Below are positions 57,070 through 64,000 of a DNA stretch of 64,000 bases, piece by piece. The notes under the pieces are model-generated. The model was not told the DNA's origin, made no database searches, and worked only from the letters and a program-made list of their open reading frames with translations. Origin of the DNA: Marvania coccoides (taxonomy: Eukaryota; Chlorophyta; Trebouxiophyceae; Chlorellales; Chlorellaceae). Made by a program: the position numbers and the translations under genes. The DNA lies in the NCBI GenBank assembly GCA_963854735.1, contig OY978097.1, forward strand, positions 2,542,001 to 2,606,000. Direction: 5' to 3'. The stretch's first letter is position 1. The number at the start of each line of letters is the position of its first letter.

Positions 57070-58564
57070 ATGTCTGGACAAAAAGCAATTCTGAATGGTG
57101 AGATCGCATCGGCTATAAAATATTCTGTACATTGTGCAGTTTCCTGAGCAATTGACGCAGCATATCCCTGATTATACAATGCAATAGCGTTAATATATGC
57201 CCGATTGTCTTTATGTGCGCAGGATTCGGCCGCATTGGTGAGGTCTCCTCTGGAAGAGCGGGAAAAGGGTCATTGTTTGGAAGCCCCTGGTTTAAATGCC
57301 AGTGAATCTAACTTCATTTCGTGTCTGCGCAGGCCGCCTGGTCATGCGGATCGGCTTTGACGCCGGCTTTGATGACTATGAGGTCGTCCACATCAACGAC
57401 CTTGCCTCGGTGGAGAGCTCCGCCTACCTCCTCAAGTTCGACTCTGTCCACGGTGCGCAGATTTATAGAATTATAGAGAAAGATTATTATTACAAGTAAA
57501 GGAGCCCTGCTTTTAGCGCATACATTCATTCAACTATTTAGAACCAGACGCACACCACCATTCAACAACGAAGAATTTTAAGATTTTAAGAATTTTAAGA
57601 CCTCTATACTCTACTTTAGAACAATTCCTTTACATTCATGTTTTTTAATTCTTTCCTCCTGCTTTCTCTCTCAACTCCAGGCACCTGGCCCCACGAGGTG
57701 GACGTCGTGGATGACACCATCGTGATCACCCACGCCACCACTGGCGCCAAGTTCACCATCACCTACAGCCAGTGCAAATTCCCCGCCGACATCGACTACG
57801 CCAGAATCGGCGCCACCATGGTGCTGGAGGGAACCGGCGTGCACCTCAACCGCGCCACGCTGCAGCCCTACTTTGACGCCGGCATTAAAAAGGTGATCGT
57901 TTCTGCGCCCGTCAAGGACCCCAACCCTGTGCTCAACATCGTCTACGGCGTCAACCACGACCTATACGACCCTGCCGTCGATCACATCGTCACCGCCGCT
58001 TCGTGCACCACCAACTGCCTGGCGCCCGTCGTGAAAGTCATTCTGACGAAGCTGGGCATTGCGCACGGCTGCATCACCACCGTGCACAACGTGACAAACA
58101 CCCAGACCGTGGTGGACGCGCCGAACGTCAAGAAAACCGACCTGCGCCGTGCCAGGTCCGCGCTGGTGAACCTGGCGCCCACCTCCACGGGGTCTGCCAC
58201 CGCCATCGCCCTCATCTTCCCCGAGCTGAAGGGCAAGCTCAATGGGCTGGCCATCCGTGTGCCGCTCATCAACTCTTCGATCACTGACTGCGTGTTCGAG
58301 GTGAAGAGGAGCACCACCGCTGAGGAGGTGAACGCGCTGCTGAAGGAGGCGTCAGAAAACGAGCTGAAGGGCATCCTGGGGTACGAGGAAAGGCCGCTGG
58401 TGTCCACCGATTACGTCAACGACGCCCGTCCGAGCGTCGTGGATGCTCTCAGCACGCAGGTGATCGACGGAACAATGGTAAAGATCTATTCATGGTACGA
58501 TAATGAATGGGGATACAGCGCGCAAGAAGAAAAGGTAATTCGGATGGTGGCAAAGTCGATGTGA
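57070..58564 (+). CDS. ArsJ-associated-type glyceraldehyde-3-phosphate dehydrogenase
   Basis: Phosphorylating GAPDH, 348 residues. Exons: 57070-57097, 57223-57237 (15 nt), 57333-57452 and 57681-58564. The nucleotide-binding NGFGRIGRLVMR is assembled from three exons. The active site AASCTTNCLAPVVKVI has Cys163, with His190 in TTVHNVTNTQTVVDAPN. Sequence after the active site is telling: VTNTQTVVDAP, DLRRARSALVNLAPTSTGSA, IFPELKGKLNGLAIRVPLIN, EVNALLKEASENELKGILGY and DALSTQVIDGTMVKIYSWYD match my memory of GAPDHs encoded beside arsJ in bacteria, not the VHAYTATQ/SKTVDGPS pattern of glycolytic or plastid enzymes. In the bacterial pathway it uses arsenate to form unstable 1-arseno-3-phosphoglycerate for ArsJ to export. 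No transit peptide is seen, so cytosolic action is inferred. ArsJ lies 1.7 kb downstream on the same strand. Confidence 0.88.
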
Positions 58565-59308
58565 GCAGAAGAAGTCACCAAAAGCGGCGTGGGCAAATTT
58601 TTGGCTAAACCCCTCTCTACGCAAAGTAGTAGAACGCATGCATGCTCAGTTTTTGTTCCTTTTGTGTTTGGACATAATCTCAATCTTATAAATGAACGAT
58701 ATATGCTAATAACATAAAGGGGCGGAGAACTGCTGTCGGGGTAATATTCCTTCAAGGGATTGAGAAGTGCCGCCCCAATAAAGGGATCCCATAAAACTAA
58801 CAATCACAGACGACTTAGCACTCCATCTCGCATAAAATATGCCACATGAGAATGCATTCTCATATGACAGCACATTGGCCAAATGTTTTTTGAAATGAAG
58901 TTTTTTGAGCTCAGGCTTTCCAGTTCTAGTGGGCAACCCGCCAGCTATTATTTTTGCAGGGGTCTCACTCGCGAGTATCCCCCTTTAGCCACGCTTTTTG
59001 CGTTTTTCATTTTCATTTTCATATCGTCGGTGCACGAGGGGGAAATTCACGAAACCCTCCCCGGGCCCTGATTTCTTGATTCTAAAATTATATTGAATTG
59101 TTATCGTTAATTTACGAGCTGCAAGACAGCTCGTTCATGCCTTCACCGCCGAGAAATTATTATAATCCATATTTAAACTAGGTACGTGAACTCTGCGAAG
59201 GAAGCCTCACCTCCCGCACAATCTGTTTTCTATTTTTCTGGCATTGGTGATCAACGCAGGGAGCGCCCAACAGGAGACGTTTGTGTGGGACTCCTTAATA
59301 ACTTTAAC
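58565..59308. other. Intergenic region GAPDH to uncertain gene
   Basis: 3' flank of the GAPDH gene and upstream sequence of the uncertain gene at 59309. The frame of that gene is open back to about 59186, with a possible splice acceptor (ATCAACGCAG) ending at 59260, so a 5' exon could lie here. Confidence 0.4.
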
Positions 59309-59937
59309 ATGGAAAAGGAGGTTGACAGCGAAATTCGCGTGACGGAAGGAAGACTCCCTCACAGGCTTTTTCACCATGGCAAAACTACCCACATTGCACA
59401 CGATTACGTGCCGCGCAGCAGGAACGGCCCTGCCGCTGATGTCCTTGAGCGGAAGCGGCAAAGGGACGACGACTTCGATGACAGCTTCGTTATGGAGATG
59501 GAGGGGCGCGAGGAGTATGAAATTGGCGCTGTCACCATTGCAGTCACGGAGGGCGGCCCCATCCAACAACAAACGGCGCGGAAGACTCAGGCTGAGCGGA
59601 ATGAGGCTTCAGATAAAAATTGGACACCTGCGGTCGAGATGGTGGTGCCAAGCTTTCTCGAGATGGCCAGCTCGCAGGAGGAATTGCGGAAAATGCCGAG
59701 CCGGTCTGAGAAGGATGCATTTGAGCTCGGCATTCAAAAGGCAGCGTCCCACTCGACACCTTCTTGAATCTGAAAGAGCACGCCAACCGCCTCAGATTGC
59801 AGGGCTGGGCTGATATGATCCCCGTGAACCACGAAAGAAGCGGCTCACAGCTGCCGGAGAAAAAGGACGACCTGAGGAAGCTGCTGCTGGAGGTCATCCC
59901 CCAAGATATGCTGACCTCAAAGCGAGTTGGTGTATAG
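59309..59937 (+). CDS. Uncertain gene between GAPDH and ArsJ, frame interrupted
   Basis: Unrecognised coding-like segment. From ATG 59309 a frame runs 153 codons to a stop at 59767 (MEKEVDSEIRVTEGRLPHRL and RSRNGPAADVLERKRQRDDD are typical). A second frame, open from about 59719 to the stop at 59937, contains LKEHANRLRLQGWADMIPVN and KKDDLRKLLLEVIPQDMLTS, helical and charged like real protein. The two frames are offset by one base. Either a single-base frameshift (error or decay) separates them, or an intron joins them: weak GTGGTG donor at 59642, good TTGCAG acceptor ending at 59801, phase 0 on both sides. No domain is recognised. Its place between two arsenic-type genes on the same strand makes it a candidate accessory gene, but that is inference from position only. 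Confidence 0.35.
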
Positions 59938-60282
59938 CTTTTGCCAAAGCTTTATGAATCTGGCCCATGCCCTAAATAACGCTTAAATATTTAATCGAAT
60001 TTTGATGCAAAAAAATAGGGGGGAAACGCGTGTTTCCGTGAGGTACCTCCCGCTCAAAATAATAATCGCAGGGCCCTAATATGGTTTGTTAAAAAAATAT
60101 GGTTTGGGGGTTTTAGGGTTTAAGCTTTCTAGCTTGCCAGCTCGGTTTTTTTCATAACGAGAAGTTGCAACATTTAAAAGCGGCAGCCACCGTGAAGGAA
60201 TCTTTTAGTTTTATACTTGGAAACATGCTGCTGAAATCATTTTTAAATTGGGAGAGTGGGCGCTGCGCAAACTTGAGCAGAA
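59938..60282. other. Intergenic region upstream of ArsJ gene
   Basis: AT-rich promoter-sized spacer. An in-frame TGA just before the ArsJ ATG supports that start. Nothing else seen. Confidence 0.45.
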
Positions 60283-62309
60283 ATGAAGCTCGTTTGCTGT
60301 CCGAGCACCCATCTCGATGGACTGCTCAAATTGGGGCTAAAATGCGAGCTCGACGGCCTGCTGAGCGTCGATGGCGTGTATGAAGACGATGGGAAAGTAA
60401 CGTGCTGTCCTTCCAAGGTGAGGCGACGCAGAGAAAATAAAAAACTGTTAAATAAAAAAAGCCAAAATCAACAATAATTGCATGCATTCAATATAATTCT
60501 ACATCAAACCCCTTCATAATCAAGCGCAGGAGGAGCTGGGTGACTTGGGCTCCAAGGCGGTGAAGGCAGACCCTGAAAATGCCAGCGGCATCCCCTGCAA
60601 GGTGGTCGACGCCGATGGCGCCGTCCTCCACGAGGGCCACGCCGTCTCCCTGGAGGACCCCGGCGCCCCCGTCCCCCCCGCCAAAGCAACTTCTTTCATT
60701 GGCAGAAAGAAGGAAAAGTACGGCGCATTGCTGCCCTTCGCCATCATCTCCGTGTCGTATCTACTCTTCACCATCACCGACGGTGCGGTGCGCATGATTG
60801 TGCTGCTTCACGCCTACCAAAACAATTTCACCGCCCTGGACGTTGCCATCATGTTCACACTGTACGAGGCGGCAGGGGTGGTGACCAATGTGGTAGCAGG
60901 CATGCTGGGCGCGCGGTGGGGCATCAAAACCACGCTGCTGAGTGGCCTGTGCATCCAGCTCGCGGGGCTGGGCATGCTGTTTGGCTGGCAGACGTCGTGG
61001 AGCAAAGCGCAGGCAATTCTCTACGTCACCGCCTCGCAAATGCTGTGCGGCGTGGCCAAAGACCTGACCAAGCTGGGTGGCAAGACGGTGACCAAGCTGG
61101 TCACCCCCGAGGGCCGCAACTCCTCGCTGTTCAAGCTGGTGTCATTCATCACCGGATTCAAAAACAGCTTGAAGGGCGCGGGGTACTTCCTGGGCGCTGC
61201 CACCGTGGGCGTCAACTACTACATGTCGCTGGGCATTCTGTGCGTGCTGGTGCTGCTGGCGATGCCCTGGGCGGCGGTGGGGTTGTCCAACCAGCTCGGC
61301 CGCGCCCGCAAAGAAAACGTGCGGCTGTCGCAGCTGTGGAACAACTCCCACAACATCAACGTCCTGTCCCTGAGCCGCGTCTTCCTGTTTGGCTCGCGCG
61401 ACCTCTGGTTCGAGGTCCCGCTGCCCTTCTTCCTGCGGTCAGCGGCGTCTGGCCTCAGTTGGTCCCGCGCCCTTACCGGCGCCTTCCTCGCCATCTTCAT
61501 CATCGTCTACGGCCAGGTCCAGTCCTGGACGCCGCAGCTGCTGCTGCAGCCGCTGCGGCAGTCCCCGCCCGACAAGTACGCTGCGTTCTGGTGGTGCTCC
61601 ACGCTGGTGGTGCCCACCTCCATTCTGGGGGGCATCATGCTGGGGTCGGACCTCTTTGGCCCCAGCGTGCCGCAGGCAGGCCCCATCGTGGCCATCACCG
61701 TCCTGCTCTACTCGTTCTGCATTCTGTTTGCCGTCAACTCCGCCATCCACTCGTGAGTCTTATTAATTCCATGCACCACTGCATAAGATAGCATCATTGT
61801 GCAAATTCTATTAACACCAGGGCACGAAATTTTCCCCATTCCAAAATCTTAATTAGTTCATTAAATTCTTTCAGCTTTTTTGTCTGAACGCATAGTGCTC
61901 CTTCTTTCTTCTTCCTCCCCCTCGCAGCTACCTCATCGTGCGCTACTCCGAGGGCGACAAGGTGGCCATGCAGGTGGGCGTCTACTACGCTTCCAACGCT
62001 ATGGGCCGACTCACTGGCACAATTCTGTCGGGAGTGCTCTACACCTACGCTGGCAGCAACGATGTAGAAAGGTTTGGGGTGTGCCTGTTCGCGTCAGTGC
62101 TCTTTGCTGCCATTTCCACGGTCGTAGACATTTGGTTGCACGAGGACGCGCCGGGGTCGGGCTGGCTGCGACCTTTCAACCGCTGCATGTGCACTGAGGC
62201 GCCTGTGGCAGACGGAGAAGAGGTGAAGAGAGTGAAGGGAGAGGCTGAAGAAGAGGAAATCGGCGGGGCAGTGGCTGCGGCGATGGTAGTCTCCCCTTCA
62301 ATGGAATAG
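60283..62309 (+). CDS. arsJ: ArsJ organoarsenical efflux permease
   Basis: Major-facilitator transporter of the ArsJ family, 579 residues with about 12 helices. Exons: 60283-60417, 60530-61752 and 61928-62309. In bacteria ArsJ exports 1-arseno-3-phosphoglycerate, which decays outside to arsenate, completing arsenate detoxification. Seen family-like motifs: ITDGAVRMIVLLHAYQNNFT, YEAAGVVTNVVAGMLGARWG, SQMLCGVAKDLTKLGGKTVT, LVSFITGFKNSLKGAGYFLG, NINVLSLSRVFLFGSRDLWF, and AVNSAIHSYLIVRYSEGDKV followed by GVYYASNAMGRLTGTILSGV; the last junction is made by splicing. Before the first helix (about residue 110) is a soluble extension not expected in bacterial ArsJ, with CC at 5-6 and 41-42 and single Cys at 21 and 68, including a twice-used CCPS. 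The C-terminal tail is acidic. Membrane location (plasma membrane or vacuole) is unknown. Confidence 0.9.
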
Positions 62310-63423
62310 TGCAAGTCACTACGTCTTACGAAAATTTCTGTCAGTTTGTCAATAAAATTCGGCATGGTTACATATTTTTATTTTTTGTTTGCATGCAATA
62401 TGGAAACCACGCATAACATGTAAATGCAAACTCATCTATTCCCTCCCCTGAAGCAAAGCATCAATTATTGCACCAGCTTTTTTCTCGTACTACTCTTTTA
62501 TGCATTCATTTCAGCTGCTGTAACATGCAAAACAACAAGGAAGAAACGAAGAGGCACTCTGATTAGAGCCCAGCCGCCGCAGCAAGAGGACTTTGTAAAT
62601 CTCTTTTTGAATCTTTTTTTGAAAATCAGTTAGAATCAAGGACACGCAAAGGGCAAAGAGAAACGTGAAACTAAGAAAGCACAGTCAAATGCAACACCCA
62701 GCACAGTGAGAAGTAAAAATAAAGCAAAGCAGGTCATGCATGCAAATTCCCTGTCATTAGTCAGCTGCCTACAACGAAAATTTGTCGGAAGGCGCACAAA
62801 AATGCAAGCAAGAAACATAAAAGCAAGACGCACAAGCAAAGCGCAATCAAGCAGCGCACGAAAAAGAAGCATGAAGAGAATTTAAAACCATGTTGAAGGT
62901 TTTTCCGCCTACCAGTGATAGAAAAGCGGCAGAGGAAAGAATTTATTATTTAGTAAGGAAGGCTGGCGCGCACGCACGCCAAAAGAAAGGACCTACATGC
63001 AGTGGAGCGGGTTCCGCCTGCAGGATACCATGCTGCCCGCTCAAACAGTCCAAGTGCAAAGACAGAACAAAAAAGAAAGACGCACACACATGATCATGGA
63101 AGAAAGACAGGAAAACAAACAAACAGAAAAGCAGGGAAAGCAAAGGAAGGCAAGGCAAGGCAAGGAAACAAAGGCACGAGGAATGCAGATAAGAAAATAA
63201 TGGGGAACAGTGGAAATGCATTGCCAGAGGAGTGAAACGTAGCGGCAGAACCTTTTTAATGTTCCCTCTCTCAAATTCAAGTCAAGGCACACAGCATGCA
63301 CGACAAAAGCGCAAACCCCTCGTCATGCAAGCAAGCAATGCACAAGCACACACACACACAAGAACACTGCACTCTTCTTACACTTTGATTCCCTTCTCTG
63401 CGCTGCTGCCTCTCACTCGCCCT
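62310..63423. other. Long 3' region, purine-rich plus strand
   Basis: About 1.1 kb between the convergent ArsJ and WW genes. From about 62630 to 63370 the plus strand is strongly A/G-rich with many AAGCA and GCATGCA words, so the strand coding for the WW gene is C/T-rich. This looks like a long 3' untranslated region of that gene; no protein or structured RNA recognised. Confidence 0.5.
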
Positions 63424-64000
63424 CTAAAAGTTGGGGGGCTTCTCCCAGGTGGTCGCCCCCGTCTGGGTGTTGTAGTAGTAGGCCCGGCCTTGGTCATCGT
63501 GGTACTCCTGGTACACACCGCCACCGCCCGCCGGCGCGGGAGAGCCAGCCGGCGCCTGCTGCACCATGCCCCCCCCGCCACCACCCCCAGGCTGCATTCC
63601 CACTCCCATCTCTCCGCCGCCGACTCCAGGGCCGGGGTAGCCGCCCCCCATGCCGCCAAACTGGGGGCCGCCGGGGGCGCCGCCGCCGTAAGCGGCAGCA
63701 GCAGCGTACGGGTCGCCGCCGCCAGGGTAGCCCCCGTAGCCGCCGCCAGGATAGCCACCATACCCACCCGGGGCGACGTAGCCGCCGCCGCCTCCCCCGT
63801 AGCCGTAACCCCCAGGGTAACCGCCGCCGCCGCCGCCGCCAGGATAACCCCCGTAAGCGGGAGGCATGCCGTAGCCGCCGCCGCCGCCAAACCCGCCGCC
63901 CATGGGGCCCCCGCCGGGGCCACCTGGGCCGCCGGGCCCGGTGCCGAAGGGGTCCCCTCCGTTCATGATGTCAGCGATGAAGTTTTTCGCTTGGTCAACC
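63424..64000 (-). CDS. Gly-rich WW protein, probably KH-type RNA-binding, 5' cut
   Basis: C-terminal 192 codons of a gene that continues past the right edge. The frame is open to the end of the window. Its first residues VDQAKNFIADIMNGG look like the last helix of a KH domain, so the ATG at 63966 is probably internal. About 135 residues of Gly/Tyr/Pro repeats follow (GGYGGYPGGG-type). The C-terminus is a WW domain, EYHDDQGRAYYYNTQTGATT then WEKPPNF; the N-terminal Trp position is occupied by Tyr/Glu residues. KH plus Gly-rich plus WW suggests a splicing or mRNA-binding factor. The KH assignment rests on one helix and is tentative. Confidence 0.7.
   Translation of the reverse strand, partial: VDQAKNFIADIMNGGDPFGTGPGGPGGPGGGPMGGGFGGGGGYGMPPAYGGYPGGGGGGGYPGGYGYGGGGGGYVAPGGYGGYPGGGYGGYPGGGDPYAAAAAYGGGAPGGPQFGGMGGGYPGPGVGGGEMGVGMQPGGGGGGGMVQQAPAGSPAPAGGGGVYQEYHDDQGRAYYYNTQTGATTWEKPPNF

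Noticed and set aside
57070..58564. Ordinary glycolytic or Calvin-cycle GAPDH
   Set aside because: Residues around and after the active site (VTNTQTVVDAP, DLRRARSALVNLAPTSTG) do not follow the GapA/GapC pattern but the ArsJ-linked one, and an ArsJ gene follows.

Overview
This window is nuclear DNA from a green (Viridiplantae-lineage) eukaryote, most likely a unicellular alga. Every protein gene but one is split by short spliceosomal introns (mostly about 70-160 nt, much AT-richer than the GC-rich, Ala/Gly-rich exons). Plant-type markers are a plastid ATP synthase gamma subunit with its redox cysteine pair, peroxiredoxin Q, a plastid 2-oxoglutarate/malate translocator, a thylakoid-lumen pentapeptide protein and a type-B response regulator (receiver plus GARP). 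The genetic code is standard. I cannot name the species. I rebuilt exons by hand from splice sites, frame continuity and family similarity. All multi-exon models close in frame, except one uncertain gene at 59.3 kb.

Layout. 0-5 kb: Raf-like kinase (cut by the left edge), Maf-type nucleotide pyrophosphatase, GRIP-domain golgin. 5-11.5 kb: THO2, the mRNA-export scaffold. 12-21.5 kb: hemolysin-III/PAQR-like membrane protein, membrane-anchored WW protein, an orphan, a MATE exporter, the lumen pentapeptide protein and a DUF300/TMEM184 protein. 21.8-29.3 kb: SGT1, NC2-beta, and an RCC1-UBA-HECT ubiquitin ligase. 29.7-40 kb: a RING protein, ribosomal protein eS4, a small Cys-rich hypothetical, LARP1 and a TEX261/SVP26 protein. 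40.6-50.3 kb: peroxiredoxin Q, the 2-oxoglutarate/malate translocator, a DUF92 (VTE6-like) kinase, a GTPBP1/2-like GTPase and plastid ATPC. 51-56.4 kb: a protein ending in a CaaX box, the type-B response regulator and a putative lumen-targeted protein. 57-62.3 kb: a GAPDH and a major-facilitator transporter. 63.4 kb to the edge: a Gly-rich WW (probably KH) RNA-binding protein.

The most interesting system is at 57.1-62.3 kb. The GAPDH is not the usual glycolytic or Calvin-cycle type. It resembles the GAPDH that bacteria encode beside arsJ, and the next recognisable gene on the same strand is ArsJ itself. In bacteria this pair turns arsenate into 1-arseno-3-phosphoglycerate and expels it. Here both genes contain introns, and ArsJ has gained a roughly 100-residue N-terminal extension with paired cysteines. 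An unrecognised gene may lie between them.

Other points: 6 of the 61 introns I modelled start with GC instead of GT; peroxiredoxin Q has its second cysteine 36 residues after the peroxidatic one; the GTPBP-like GTPase lacks the usual catalytic histidine; and 3' flanks are pyrimidine-rich on the coding strand. No rRNA, tRNA, transposon or CRISPR array was recognised.
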